Source: Streptomyces ureilyticus (GTDB lineage Bacteria; Actinomycetota; Actinomycetes; Streptomycetales; Streptomycetaceae). Taken from it: a stretch of DNA of 64,000 nt. The notes under the pieces are model-generated. The model was not told where the DNA came from. It searched no databases and worked only from the letters and a program-made list of their open reading frames with translations. The DNA lies in NCBI RefSeq assembly GCF_011045025.1, contig NZ_JAAKZX010000010.1:1-64000 (forward strand). The letters are read 5' to 3'. A program made the position numbers and the translations under genes. The number at the start of each line of letters is the position of its first letter. The stretch's first letter is position 1. Shown in pieces: positions 1 through 9,159 of the stretch.

Positions 1-25
1 GTCCCACCCCCGATCCCGACGACGG

Positions 26-787
26 TCACATCGCCCGCCACTGCCACCGCCGCAACACCGTCACGAACTCCGGCGTCTCCCAGGGCCCCCGGTCCACCCG
101 CCCCGTGTCATCCACACCAAGGTCCTGCACGTCATACCGCCCCCGGCAGTGCCCGAGGGTGAAGCAGCACACCTCACCCAAGCCATGCCGCTTCAGATAC
201 AGCACAGGCCGCGGCGCATCGTCGAGCGCCGCCGTGTCCCCCTCGGCGAAACCGCGACACGGCCCCGTGTACTCGGCGTGCAGCAGCACCTCCAACTCCC
301 CGTGCAGCTCACAGACGTACAGCTCGTCGGTGACCGTGAACGGCTCGATCCCCGCGACCAGCGGATGGCCGGGCCGGGTGACCTGAACCTCGTACGGCTC
401 GATCGGCGGATGCGCGACAAACTGGCTGCCGAGCACCTCGGCGAGCCCTCCGAGGAGTCGCGGAGTCGTGAACACCCGCGGCCCGCCGGGAGCCGGCGCC
501 TCGATCACCGCGTTGGTGCCGTGCAGGGCGAGCCACCGCCCGCCCCGCTCGACGAACCGCGCCAGCGCGGCTCGCTCGGCCGCGCGGGGCCGGACGTCAC
601 AGGTGTACGTGACCAGCAGGTCGGCCTTCTCCAACGCGGCCACGCAGTCGTAGTCCTGGTGGACCGTAGTACGCACCTGGGGATGCTCGCCGAGCAGCTC
701 CAGCAGCCGCAGCCGCGCGTAGTCGAAGTCGTGCCACTTGCCGCCGCAGACCAGTACGGCGTCCAGGCGGCCGGCCGGGCCCGCCAC
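26..787 (-). CDS. ThuA-like domain protein
   Basis: A 253-aa protein of the ThuA (trehalose-utilisation, glutamine-amidotransferase-like fold) family. The N-terminal strand with VLVCGGKWHDF, the middle LLVTYTCDVRP and WLALHGTN segments, and the late CFTLGHCRGRYD segment are the usual conserved blocks. The biochemical role of this family is not settled; members sit in sugar or secondary-metabolite catabolic operons. It starts with GTG only 3 bp after the stop of the SDR gene, so it is probably translationally coupled as the last gene of the 2851-to-26 operon. No strong ribosome binding site precedes it, which also favours coupling. The family call is firm; the substrate is unknown. Confidence 0.8.
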   Translation of the reverse strand: MAGPAGRLDAVLVCGGKWHDFDYARLRLLELLGEHPQVRTTVHQDYDCVAALEKADLLVTYTCDVRPRAAERAALARFVERGGRWLALHGTNAVIEAPAPGGPRVFTTPRLLGGLAEVLGSQFVAHPPIEPYEVQVTRPGHPLVAGIEPFTVTDELYVCELHGELEVLLHAEYTGPCRGFAEGDTAALDDAPRPVLYLKRHGLGEVCCFTLGHCRGRYDVQDLGVDDTGRVDRGPWETPEFVTVLRRWQWRAM

Positions 788-790
788 GGC

Positions 791-1567
791 TCAGTACTGG
801 ACGCGGGTCAGCAGCCCGCCGTCCACCACGAGGTTGACGCCGACGCAGAAGGAGCCGGTCCGGGGTCCGAGCAGGAACGCCACCGCCGCGGCCACGTCGT
901 CCGCGGTGCCGTAGCGGCCGATGGGCAGCTTGGCGAGGACCTCCTCGTAGACCTCCGGGCGGCTGGTGCGGATGGTCTCCCAGGCGCCGCCGGGGAAGTC
1001 GATCGGTCCGGGGGAGACCGTGTTGACGCGGATCCCCTTCGGAGCGAGGGAGTGCGCCAGAGCCGAAGCGTGCTGGACGACCGCGGCCTTCATGGCGGAG
1101 TACGAGTTGGCTCCGGCAGGGCGGGCGGTGTCGGAGGCGTTGGTGGTACCGATGGCGACCACGGCGGCCCGCTCGGAGGCCTCCAGGTAGGGCATGGCCG
1201 CCTCGACCAGTCCGGCGAACGGGACCAGGTCACCTCGCAGGCTGGCCTCCCACGACTCAGGGCCCTTGACGTTGCCCGCCGACACGTTGGACACCAGCAG
1301 GTCCAGGCCACCCAGTTCGCCGGCTGCCCGTTCCACGAAGCCCGCGAGTGCGGCCGGGTCGGTGACGTCGACCGGCTCGGCGAACACCGTCGCCCCCTCG
1401 CCGCGCAACTCGGCGGCGGCCTTCGCGAGTGCCTCCTCGCCCCGGGCGCACAGCGCCAGCGCGCAGCCCTCCGCTGCCAGGGTTCCCGCGATCGCCCGCC
1501 CGATGCCGCGGCTCGCACCGGTCACCAGTGCCTTCGCACCTGTCAGTCCCAGATCCATTGAGGTCAC
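791..1567 (-). CDS. SDR family oxidoreductase
   Basis: A 258-aa classical short-chain dehydrogenase/reductase. The nucleotide-binding motif TGASRGIG is at about residues 17-24, and the catalytic YSAMK (YxxxK) follows near residue 155. The C-terminal segment NLVVDGGLL is the usual end of the Rossmann fold. The NNAG motif is replaced by SNVSAG, as in some 3-oxoacyl reductase-like members. It lies between the acyl-CoA dehydrogenase and the ThuA-like gene on the same strand and probably oxidises a hydroxyacyl or hydroxylated intermediate of the same pathway. Substrate is inferred from context only. A weak AGGAGT-type binding site precedes the ATG. Confidence 0.87.
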   Translation of the reverse strand: MTSMDLGLTGAKALVTGASRGIGRAIAGTLAAEGCALALCARGEEALAKAAAELRGEGATVFAEPVDVTDPAALAGFVERAAGELGGLDLLVSNVSAGNVKGPESWEASLRGDLVPFAGLVEAAMPYLEASERAAVVAIGTTNASDTARPAGANSYSAMKAAVVQHASALAHSLAPKGIRVNTVSPGPIDFPGGAWETIRTSRPEVYEEVLAKLPIGRYGTADDVAAAVAFLLGPRTGSFCVGVNLVVDGGLLTRVQY

Positions 1568-1621
1568 TCCTTTGTGATGCCGTGATGACGTGATGGTGTG
1601 GTGGCCGTAGCGGCCGGTGTG

Positions 1622-2851
1622 TCAGTTGCCGGGAAGCTGTGAGAACGGCACCCGGTCCACCCGCGGTTCCGGCGGCAGTTTCAGTACGCGCTCGCCGATG
1701 AGGTTGCGCTGGATCTGGTCGGTGCCGCCGGCCAGCCGGTAGCCGGGGGCGCCGAGCAGGTGCTGGGCCCAGGCGAACGTGCCCGCTTCCCCGGTGTCGG
1801 CGCTGATCCGGGCGCCCATCAGCTCGGCGGCGACCTGCCCGGTGCGACTCAGCAGGTCAGAGGCCATGAGTTTGGTCAGGGACGCCTCCGGGCCCGGCTT
1901 GTCACCGGCGGCACTCGCCCTGGCGACGCGGTCCACCGTGGCGGCACGGAGCGCGGTACGTACGTACAAGTCGGCGAGGCGCTGGCGGACCAGCGGGTCC
2001 CCCGTGCGGTCGAGCGAGCGCGCGAGGGCGAGCACATCGTCGAAAGTGCCGCCCTTACGCCGGTTGCCGCTGCCGGAGGCGGTCCGTTCGAAGGCGAGGG
2101 TGGTGGTGGCGACTTCCCAGCCCTGCCCCTTACGCCCGATCCGCAGCCGGTCAGGAACGCGTACGCCGCTGAGGAACACCTCGTTGAACGAGGCGCCGCC
2201 GCTCATCTGACGGATGGGGCGCACCTCCACGCCGGGCGCGTCCATCGGGACCAGGAACGCGGTGATGCCCGCCTGCTTCACGACGTCCGGATCGGTGCGG
2301 GCGAGCAGCAGCCCGAAGTCGGCGAACTGGGCTCCTGAGGTCCACACCTTCTGACCGTCGATCACCCACTCGTCGTCCTCCTGCCGGGCGCGTGTACGCA
2401 CCGCGGCGAGGTCGGATCCGGCACCGGGCTCACTGAACAGCTGACAGGCCAGCAGGTCCGTACGCAGAAACGCCCGTGCGTACTCGTCGCGCTGCTCGGA
2501 CGTTCCGAACAGGGAGACCGACATCCCGACCAGGCGCACGGTGACGCTGATCAGCTCGGTGGAGGACGGCACCTCGAAGGCCGACTCCTCCTGGGCGAAG
2601 GCCGCCACGTGGGCGGCGGTCAGGCCCGCGCCGCCCTTGTCCCCGGGGAGGGTCAGGGCCTGGTATCCGGCGTCGAAGCGGGCGCGCTGGTAGACGCGGC
2701 AGCGTTCCAGCAGCAGGCGTTCCGCGTCCTCGGGGAGGTTGTGGAAGACGGCGAGGTCACCGGTGGCCTCGGCTTCCCGAGCCGGTTCGAGCACGGTGGC
2801 CAGCCACTGCCGGACCTGTGTGCGCCATGCGTCCAGATCGGGCTGGGACAT
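1622..2851 (-). CDS. Acyl-CoA dehydrogenase
   Basis: A 409-aa FAD-dependent acyl-CoA dehydrogenase. The mid-domain signature LFSEPGAGSDLAAVRTRA, then WTSGAQFADFGLLLARTD, and the C-terminal GGTDQIQRNLIGERVLKLP are clear. The position that holds the catalytic Glu in medium-chain enzymes (EGTxxI) is Gly here (GGTDQI), so the base must come from another site, as in many actinobacterial FadE paralogues. The start is well supported by GAGGAGGAGCC just before ATG. It is the first gene of a leftward operon with an SDR and a ThuA-like gene, divergent from the acyl-CoA ligase operon, and likely acts on the CoA thioester that ligase makes. Confidence 0.9.
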   Translation of the reverse strand: MSQPDLDAWRTQVRQWLATVLEPAREAEATGDLAVFHNLPEDAERLLLERCRVYQRARFDAGYQALTLPGDKGGAGLTAAHVAAFAQEESAFEVPSSTELISVTVRLVGMSVSLFGTSEQRDEYARAFLRTDLLACQLFSEPGAGSDLAAVRTRARQEDDEWVIDGQKVWTSGAQFADFGLLLARTDPDVVKQAGITAFLVPMDAPGVEVRPIRQMSGGASFNEVFLSGVRVPDRLRIGRKGQGWEVATTTLAFERTASGSGNRRKGGTFDDVLALARSLDRTGDPLVRQRLADLYVRTALRAATVDRVARASAAGDKPGPEASLTKLMASDLLSRTGQVAAELMGARISADTGEAGTFAWAQHLLGAPGYRLAGGTDQIQRNLIGERVLKLPPEPRVDRVPFSQLPGN

Positions 2852-3047
2852 GGCTCCTCCTCAAGAGCAGTTACCAGATGGCGGGTTCAGTAACGGAGAG
2901 GGTGTGTGTGGCCCCTTTCCCGCCGGAGCCATGGGCGGATGCTTCCGGCTCGGGTCAGAGTGTTCCGTACTTTCTTGATAAACGCTACAGTCTCGCCATT
3001 GACTCTCCCACGCACCGGGAGGGGCCCGAGGAGCCGCCGGAGGAGCC
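2852..3047. promoter_or_regulatory. Divergent promoter region of acyl-CoA cluster
   Basis: This 196-bp gap separates two divergent catabolic operons. It contains a markedly AT-richer patch at about 2961-2995 with a possible rightward -10 hexamer TACAGT at 2987-2992. No convincing -35 or palindrome was seen, and no regulator gene lies in the cluster. Both flanking genes have strong GGAGGAGCC-type ribosome binding sites right at its edges. Confidence 0.3.
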
Positions 3048-4586
3048 ATGTCTCTGCTACCACTCGACCGTCGCGCCCAGGAGACACCCCACGAGCCCGC
3101 TCTCGTCGACGATCAGGACGTGCTGACCTGGTCGGAGCTCGCCGATCAGGTCGCGCGAGTGGCGGCACGGCTGCTGGAGATCGCGCCCGGCCCCGACGAC
3201 CGGGTCGCCGTCCTCGGCGACAACGCGATCCCCACCCTGGTGGCCCATCTGGCCGGCCTGCGCGCCGGGGTGGGCACCGTCGCCACCTCCCGGCACCTGA
3301 TGGTGGGCGAACTCGTCGACCAGATCACCGACGCGGGCGCGACCGGGATCATCTCCGGACCCGCCGGTGCGGTCCCGGCCCTGGAGGCGGCCCGCGAACT
3401 GGGCCTGCCGCTCGTGATGCACGGAACCCCGGCCATCGGGCACGCCTTCGAGTGGAACCTGTGGCTGGCGGCGGCACCCACCGGGCAGACCTTGCCCACA
3501 GGCCGCGCCGCCCGGCCGCCCCTCGTCTACACCTCCGGAACCACCGGCAGGGCGCGCGGCACCGAGGTGCGCTGGGTGAGCGGTCCGGTCGCCGACAGCT
3601 CCGCATACCTGGCCGCGATGGCGGCCCGCCCCGGATTCCCGCCGGGACCGCACCTCGTGTGCGGCCCGCTGCAGCACAACGCGCCACTGACGTCCCTGCG
3701 GCACTTGGCGGCCGGTCAGCAGGTGGTCGTACTCGGCGGATATGACGCGGAGGCTTTCCTACGCCGCGTCGAGGAGTGGCGAGTCACCTCCACGGTCATG
3801 GTGCCCACCCACTTCCAACGCCTGCTCGCCCTGCCGGAAGAGGTCCGAGGCCGCTACGACGTCTCCAGCCTCCTCCAGGTCTCCCACACCGGATCTGCCT
3901 GCCCGCCGGACGTGAAGCGGACCATGATCGACTGGTTCGGCCCGGTGCTGACCGAGTCGTACGGCGCCAGCGAGGCGGGCACCGTGGCACGCATCAGCAG
4001 CACCGAGTGGCTGGAGCATCCCGGTTCGGTTGGGCGAGTCCAGCCCCCGTACGAGGTCCTGGTGGCCGACGATGACGGCCGTCCGCTGCCGCCCGGCGAG
4101 CTCGGACTGCTGGCGTTCCAAGCGCCCGAGGGTGGCGGAGTGCGCTATCACGCGGACCCGGACAAGACCAAGGCCGCCTATATCGCGCCGGGCGTCTTCA
4201 CGCTCGGCGACATCGGCTACGTCGACGCGAGCGGCTACATCTTCATCACCGACCGGGCCGCCGACGTCGTGGTCTCCGGCGGGGTCAATCTGTACCCGGC
4301 CGAGAGCGAGGCGGTACTGCGCCGGCACCCCGCGGTCGCCGAGATCGCGGTCATCGGTGTGCCCCACCCGGACTTCGGCGAGTCGCTGCGCGCGCTGGTC
4401 GTGGCCGCAGGGGACGAGCCGTCGGCCGAGGAGCTGGACCGGTTCTGCCGCGACCGGCTGGCCGCCTACAAGTGCCCCAAGTCGTACGAGTTCGTCCCGA
4501 GCCTCCTGCGTAACGCGATGGGCAAGCTCGACAAACGCGCGATGCGCCGCCCCTACTGGCGCTCCGAGCGGACCATCGCCGGCTGA
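3048..4586 (+). CDS. AMP-dependent acyl-CoA ligase
   Basis: A 512-aa ANL-superfamily adenylate-forming enzyme that would activate a carboxylic acid to an acyl-CoA. The P-loop is YTSGTTGRARGTE (about residues 161-173), with Arg where many members have Lys. YGASEAG gives the A5 motif, DRAADVVVSGGVNLYPAE the A8 hinge, and NAMGKLDKRAMR carries the C-terminal catalytic Lys. The start is supported by GGAGGAGCC before ATG. It heads a rightward operon with a phosphatase, a thiolase and a VanB-type reductase. The acid substrate cannot be told from sequence. Confidence 0.88.
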   Translation: MSLLPLDRRAQETPHEPALVDDQDVLTWSELADQVARVAARLLEIAPGPDDRVAVLGDNAIPTLVAHLAGLRAGVGTVATSRHLMVGELVDQITDAGATGIISGPAGAVPALEAARELGLPLVMHGTPAIGHAFEWNLWLAAAPTGQTLPTGRAARPPLVYTSGTTGRARGTEVRWVSGPVADSSAYLAAMAARPGFPPGPHLVCGPLQHNAPLTSLRHLAAGQQVVVLGGYDAEAFLRRVEEWRVTSTVMVPTHFQRLLALPEEVRGRYDVSSLLQVSHTGSACPPDVKRTMIDWFGPVLTESYGASEAGTVARISSTEWLEHPGSVGRVQPPYEVLVADDDGRPLPPGELGLLAFQAPEGGGVRYHADPDKTKAAYIAPGVFTLGDIGYVDASGYIFITDRAADVVVSGGVNLYPAESEAVLRRHPAVAEIAVIGVPHPDFGESLRALVVAAGDEPSAEELDRFCRDRLAAYKCPKSYEFVPSLLRNAMGKLDKRAMRRPYWRSERTIAG

Positions 4587-4634
4587 GCCACCACAAGCAA
4601 CCTGTGCCCGCCCTCGTACGTACGAAGGATCCCC

Positions 4635-5240
4635 ATGACTGAACTCCTCCTCATCCGGCACGGCCTTCCCGTGGCGGGCGTCTACGACCCGGGCCTGTCG
4701 CCGGAGGGCACCGCCCAGGCCGAGCGCCTCGCGGCCTGGCTCGTGCACGAGGACGTCGACGCCCTCTACACCAGCCCCTTCCAGCGGGCCCGCGAAACGG
4801 TGGCGCCGCTGGAGCGGATCACCGGCATGACCGCCGCCGTCCTCGACGACCTGCGCGAATGGGACACCGACGTCTCGCACCCCTACACGCCGCCGGAGCA
4901 GATCCGCGCCGACGACCCCCGGTCGGTGGCGCTCTCCGAGGGACGGTACGAGGACTTCGTGCCCGACCTGGACTGGGACGCCTTCCGGGAGCGGGCGGCG
5001 CGCGCCATGGACACCATCCTGGACGCCCACCCCGGCGGGCGGGTCGCGGTCGTGTGCCACGGCGGTATCACCAACACCTACCTGGCTACGGTGCTCGGCC
5101 TCTCCCGCATGTTCTGGTTCCACCCCGGCTACACCTCGGTCAGCCGGGTGCGACGGATGCCGGGCGGACGCATCGTCCTTCACTCGGTGAACGAGACGGC
5201 CCACATGGTCGCCGAGCGCGCCGTCGACGCCGTCGCCTGA
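4635..5240 (+). CDS. Histidine phosphatase family protein
   Basis: A 201-aa member of the phosphoglycerate-mutase-like histidine phosphatase family. The phosphorylated His lies in LLIRHGLP at residues 5-12, followed by YTSPFQRARET and the second catalytic His in VVCHGGITNTYLA. A short AAGGA binding site precedes the ATG. It sits between the acyl-CoA ligase and the thiolase, which is unusual company. It may hydrolyse a phosphate ester of a pathway substrate or relieve CoA/AMP by-products; this is inference. Confidence 0.85.
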   Translation: MTELLLIRHGLPVAGVYDPGLSPEGTAQAERLAAWLVHEDVDALYTSPFQRARETVAPLERITGMTAAVLDDLREWDTDVSHPYTPPEQIRADDPRSVALSEGRYEDFVPDLDWDAFRERAARAMDTILDAHPGGRVAVVCHGGITNTYLATVLGLSRMFWFHPGYTSVSRVRRMPGGRIVLHSVNETAHMVAERAVDAVA

Positions 5241-5272
5241 CCTGCCCCCATCCCCTTCAGGAGGTCCCGTCC

Positions 5273-6466
5273 GTGCCCGGATCCGTCATCGTCGCCGGCG
5301 CCAGAACGCCCATCGGCAAGCTGATGGGCGCCCTGAGCCCGCTGTCCGCCGCCGACCTCGGCGCCCACGCCATCAGCGCCGCCCTGGCCGCCGTACACCT
5401 GGATCCGGCCGCGGTGGAAGCCGTCGTCATGGGCCATGTCGTCCAGGCCGGAGCCGGTCCCAATCCCGCACGGCAGGCCGCCGTCAGCGCCGGCATTCCG
5501 TTCGCCGTACCGGCGAGCACCGTCAACAAGCTCTGCCTGTCCGGCCTGCACGCCATCGCCTTGGCCGACCTCATGATCGCCTCCGGGCGCCACGAGGTGG
5601 TCGTCGCGGGCGGGATGGAGTCCATGTCCGGTGCCCCGCACCTACTGCGCGGAGCCCGTACCGGCTGGAAGTACGGCCCGGCCGCGGTCGAGGACGCCCT
5701 CGACCGCGATGCCCTGACCTGCGCTTTCGACGGAGTCTCCATGGGTGCGGCCACCGAGCGGTACCAGCAGCCGTTCGCCTTCACCCGCGAGGAGCAGGAC
5801 GAGTACAGCGCACGATCGCACCAACTCGCCCTGCGCGCCCGGGAGTCCGGCGCACTGGCCGCGGAGGTCACCCCGGTCACGGTGGCCGGGCGCCGGGGTG
5901 ACGAGATGGTGGTGGCGGCCGACGAGGGGATACGGCCGGGGAGTACGGCGGAGAGCCTGGGGCGCCTGAGACCCGCGTTCTCCGCCGGGGGCACCGTCAC
6001 CGCGGGCAACTCCTCACAGCTCTCCGACGGCGCCGCGGCCGTTGTCGTCATGAGCGCGGAACGCGCCCGGCGGGACGGACTGACCCCCCTCGCCGAGATC
6101 GGCGCCTACGGCACCGTCGCGGGCCCCGACCCTTCCCTGCTGGTCCAGCCGGCCGGCGCGATCCGTGACGCCCTGTCCCGGGACGGCCGGCTGAAGACCG
6201 CCGACCTGGACCTGTTCGAGATCAACGAGGCGTTCGCCGGTGTCGCCCTGGCCTCCGTACGGGACCTGGACATCCCACTGGACAAGGTGAACGTCAACGG
6301 CGGCGCGATCGCCCTGGGACACCCGGTCGGCATGACCGGCACCCGGCTGGTGCTGGCCCTCGCGACAGAACTGGGGCGGCGCGGAGGCGGTACCGGAGCG
6401 GCGGCCCTGTGCGGGGGCGGCGGCCAGGGCGACGCGCTGCTGCTGCACGTACCACCGCGAGCCTGA
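5273..6466 (+). CDS. Acetyl-CoA acyltransferase (thiolase)
   Basis: A 397-aa thiolase. The nucleophilic Cys is in NKLCLSGLHAI (about residue 88), and the catalytic His and second Cys are in GGAIALGHPVGMTGTR and ALCGGGGQGDA near the C-terminus; NEAFAG is also present. I chose the GTG at 5273 because CAGGAGGTC lies 7 bp before it and the protein begins right at the conserved VIVAGARTPIG strand. Longer in-frame readings overlap the phosphatase gene. It would cleave a 3-ketoacyl-CoA made by the neighbouring ligase, dehydrogenase and SDR. Confidence 0.92.
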   Translation: MPGSVIVAGARTPIGKLMGALSPLSAADLGAHAISAALAAVHLDPAAVEAVVMGHVVQAGAGPNPARQAAVSAGIPFAVPASTVNKLCLSGLHAIALADLMIASGRHEVVVAGGMESMSGAPHLLRGARTGWKYGPAAVEDALDRDALTCAFDGVSMGAATERYQQPFAFTREEQDEYSARSHQLALRARESGALAAEVTPVTVAGRRGDEMVVAADEGIRPGSTAESLGRLRPAFSAGGTVTAGNSSQLSDGAAAVVVMSAERARRDGLTPLAEIGAYGTVAGPDPSLLVQPAGAIRDALSRDGRLKTADLDLFEINEAFAGVALASVRDLDIPLDKVNVNGGAIALGHPVGMTGTRLVLALATELGRRGGGTGAAALCGGGGQGDALLLHVPPRA

Positions 6467-6522
6467 CCGCACCTCTCGCCCGCGTCCATCCCCACATCCG
6501 TACGAGACCAGGTTGACCCACC

Positions 6523-7482
6523 ATGACCGACCAGCTGCCCCTTGACGAGGAGACCCTCGTCGTGGCGACCCGTACCCACGTCGCCGACGGCGTCGTCTCC
6601 CTCACCCTGCGCCGCCCGGACGGCCGGCCGCTCCCGTCCTGGATGCCGGGAGCGCACATCGATCTGCTCCTGGGCGGCGGCCTGATCCGCCAGTACTCAC
6701 TGTGCGGGGACCCCGCCGAACCGGACGCCTGGCGCATCGCCATCCTGCGTGAGCAGCAGGGCCGCGGCGGATCCGCGTACGTCCACGACCACCTGCCGGA
6801 AGGCACCGCCGTGCGCGTCCGCGGGCCGCGGAACAACTTCCCGCTGCGGCCGGCGACGCGCCATCTGTTCATCGCCGGCGGCGTCGGCATCACACCGATC
6901 CTGCCGATGGTCGAAGCCGCCGAGGCGGCCGGGGCCGACTGGCGTCTGCTGTACGGCGGCCGAACCCGCACCTCCATGGCGTTCCTGGACCGACTCACGC
7001 CCTACGGGGACCGTGTGCTCTTCCGCCCACTGGACGAGTACGGCCTGCTGGACCTCGGCGCCTTCCTCGGCTCACCCGAGGAGGGCACCCTGGTGCACGC
7101 CTGCGGCCCCGAACCCCTGCTGCGGGCGGCGCAGGAGCAGTGCGCCGACTGGCCGGGCGGCACGCTGGGCATCGAGCGGTTCGCCCCGGCACAGGCAGCC
7201 GAAGCCCGCCCCGCCGCGGCCTTCGAGGTGGTGCTCGCCCGCGCCGGGCTCACTCTCACCGTGCCGCCCGACCGCTCGGTGCTCGAATCCCTCGAGGAGG
7301 CAGGCGTCGACGTGGACTTCTCCTGCCGCGAAGGCACCTGCGGCACCTGCGAGACCGACGTACTCGACGGCACGCCCGACCACCGGGACTCCCTGCTCAG
7401 CGAGGACGAGCGGGCCACCGGCGACACCATGCTCATCTGCGTCTCCCGCTCCTGCGGGCCGCGCCTCGTCCTCGACCTGTGA
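6523..7482 (+). CDS. PDR/VanB family oxidoreductase (2Fe-2S reductase)
   Basis: A 319-aa phthalate-dioxygenase-reductase-like protein. It has an FMN-binding RQYSLCG segment, an NAD-binding FIAGGVGITPILPM segment, and a C-terminal plant-type ferredoxin domain with CREGTCGTC plus a later Cys in LICVSRS. Such proteins pass electrons from NAD(P)H to a Rieske oxygenase or a cytochrome P450. No partner oxygenase is encoded in this window, so the terminal oxygenase must be elsewhere. It is the last gene of the ligase/phosphatase/thiolase operon, 56 bp after the thiolase. Confidence 0.9.
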   Translation: MTDQLPLDEETLVVATRTHVADGVVSLTLRRPDGRPLPSWMPGAHIDLLLGGGLIRQYSLCGDPAEPDAWRIAILREQQGRGGSAYVHDHLPEGTAVRVRGPRNNFPLRPATRHLFIAGGVGITPILPMVEAAEAAGADWRLLYGGRTRTSMAFLDRLTPYGDRVLFRPLDEYGLLDLGAFLGSPEEGTLVHACGPEPLLRAAQEQCADWPGGTLGIERFAPAQAAEARPAAAFEVVLARAGLTLTVPPDRSVLESLEEAGVDVDFSCREGTCGTCETDVLDGTPDHRDSLLSEDERATGDTMLICVSRSCGPRLVLDL

Positions 7483-7615
7483 CCGGCCCGGCACGACACC
7501 GCCTGCCCACTCCGCATCGCGGAACCGCGACTGTCCGCTGACTGTCCGGATTCCGCCCCAAGTGCGACGCTGGGGGCACGAGAGGTATCCGCCGAGGGAA
7601 CTCGGGAGGGCCACG

Positions 7616-9094
7616 ATGGGACGTGACGTGCCGGCCCTGGTGTTCACGCGGGAAGACCGCCGTCGGTACCGGGACAAGATGCACACCTGCCTCGATGTGC
7701 TGACGCAGATGTTGCGCGAGTCGGCTTTTGAGAGCGAGCGCCCCCAGGTCGGGCTGGAGATCGAGCTCAACCTGGTGGACGCCGACGGGCGGCCGGTGAT
7801 GCGGAACACCGAGGTCCTCCAGGCGATCGCCGACCCCGCCTGGGCGAGCGAACTGGGCCGCTTCAACCTGGAGATCAATATCCCGCCCCGGCAGCTGACG
7901 GCCGGCGGCCCCGGCGACTGGGAGCAGGAGATCCGGGACGCGCTCAACCACGCTGAGGAGCGCGCCTCGGCCGTGGGCGCGCACCTGATCATGATCGGCA
8001 TTCTGCCGACCCTGGGGGAGACGGACGTTGGCGAGAGCGCCCTCTCCGGTGACCCGCGCTACCGGCTGCTCAACGAGCAGATCTTCGCGGCGCGCGGTGA
8101 GGACCTGCGGATCAGGGTGGACGGCGTGGAGCGCCTGTCGATGTACGCCGACGCCATCACGCCCGAGGCGGCCTGCACCAGCACCCAGTTCCATCTGCAG
8201 GTCGACCCGAAGCAGTTCGCGGACTGCTGGAACGCGGCCCAGGCCATCGCGGGCGTACAGATCGCCCTGGCGGCGAACTCGCCCTTCCTCTTCGGCAGGG
8301 AACTGTGGCGCGAGACCCGTATCCCCCTGTTCGAGCAGGCCACCGACACTCGCCCCGAGGAGATCAAGGCCCAGGGCGTACGACCCCGGGTGTGGTTCGG
8401 AGAGCGGTGGATCACCAGCGTCTTCGACCTCTTCGAGGAGAACGTGCGGTACTACCCGGCGCTGCTGCCCCTGTGCGACGACGAGGACCCGCAGGAGGCG
8501 CTCGACCGCGGGGATATTCCGCAACTGGGGGAACTGACGCTGCACAACGGCACGATCTACCGATGGAACCGCCCCGTCTACGCCGTCACCGACGGCCGGC
8601 CCCATCTACGCATCGAGAACCGGGTCCTGCCCGCCGGCCCCACCGTGGCCGACATCATCGCCAACGGCGCCTTCTACTACGGCCTGACTCGCGCCCTCGT
8701 CGACGAGGACCGGCCGGTATGGACGCGGATGTCCTTCGCCGTCGCCGAGGAGAACCTGCACACCGCGGCCCGCGACGGCATCGACGCCCGCCTCTACTGG
8801 CCCGGCGTCGGCGAAGTACCCGTCACAGAGCTGGTGTTGCGGCGCCTGCTGCCCCTGGCCCACCGGGGCCTCGAGCTGACCGGCATGGACGCGGAGTGGC
8901 GGGAACCCCTGCTGGGGATCATCGAGCAGCGCTGCGTCACAGCCCGCAACGGCGCCCTGTGGCAGGCGGAAACCGTCCACCACCTCGAGAAGGCCGGCAC
9001 CTCCGACCGATGGGAGGCGCTCAGGCAGATGACCACGACGTACATGGACTACATGCACATGAACGCGCCCGCGCACACGTGGCCAGTGGACTGA
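7616..9094 (+). CDS. Glutamate-cysteine ligase family protein
   Basis: A 492-aa protein of the GCS2/carboxylate-amine ligase type. The start is fixed by GGGAGGG 5 nt before ATG. Diagnostic segments are VGLEIELNLVDADGRP (about residues 44-59), INIPPRQL, STQFHLQVDP and HLRIENRVLPAGPT, which form the glutamate- and ATP-binding grasp. Actinomycetes use mycothiol and not glutathione, so the in vivo product is more likely another gamma-glutamyl or carboxylate-amine compound. It stands alone, after the acyl-CoA operon and before a convergent oxidoreductase gene, with a tandem repeat just beyond its stop codon. Confidence 0.8.
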   Translation: MGRDVPALVFTREDRRRYRDKMHTCLDVLTQMLRESAFESERPQVGLEIELNLVDADGRPVMRNTEVLQAIADPAWASELGRFNLEINIPPRQLTAGGPGDWEQEIRDALNHAEERASAVGAHLIMIGILPTLGETDVGESALSGDPRYRLLNEQIFAARGEDLRIRVDGVERLSMYADAITPEAACTSTQFHLQVDPKQFADCWNAAQAIAGVQIALAANSPFLFGRELWRETRIPLFEQATDTRPEEIKAQGVRPRVWFGERWITSVFDLFEENVRYYPALLPLCDDEDPQEALDRGDIPQLGELTLHNGTIYRWNRPVYAVTDGRPHLRIENRVLPAGPTVADIIANGAFYYGLTRALVDEDRPVWTRMSFAVAEENLHTAARDGIDARLYWPGVGEVPVTELVLRRLLPLAHRGLELTGMDAEWREPLLGIIEQRCVTARNGALWQAETVHHLEKAGTSDRWEALRQMTTTYMDYMHMNAPAHTWPVD

Positions 9095-9096
9095 TG

Positions 9097-9159
9097 CCCG
9101 TCGCCTTCACCAGGCGGCCCGTCGCCTTCACCAAGCGGAGTGTCGGCTTCACCAAGCGG
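9097..9159 (+). repeat. Three 21-bp tandem repeats between convergent genes
   Basis: Three head-to-tail 21-bp units at 9097-9117, 9118-9138 and 9139-9159. Units 1 and 2 differ at one base, unit 3 at four more. Each unit contains TTCACCA. The array starts 2 bp after the stop of the glutamate-cysteine ligase-like gene and the third unit holds the stop codon of the convergent Gfo/Idh gene. Confidence 0.9.

Noticed and set aside
6523..7482. The name VanB might suggest vancomycin resistance.
   Set aside because: The 2Fe-2S and FMN-reductase motifs make it a vanillate-demethylase-type reductase; no D-Ala-D-Lac ligase or sensor kinase is present.
9097..9159. Considered as a short CRISPR array.
   Set aside because: The units are head-to-tail with no spacers, 21 bp long, and lie at the end of genes; no cas gene is present.
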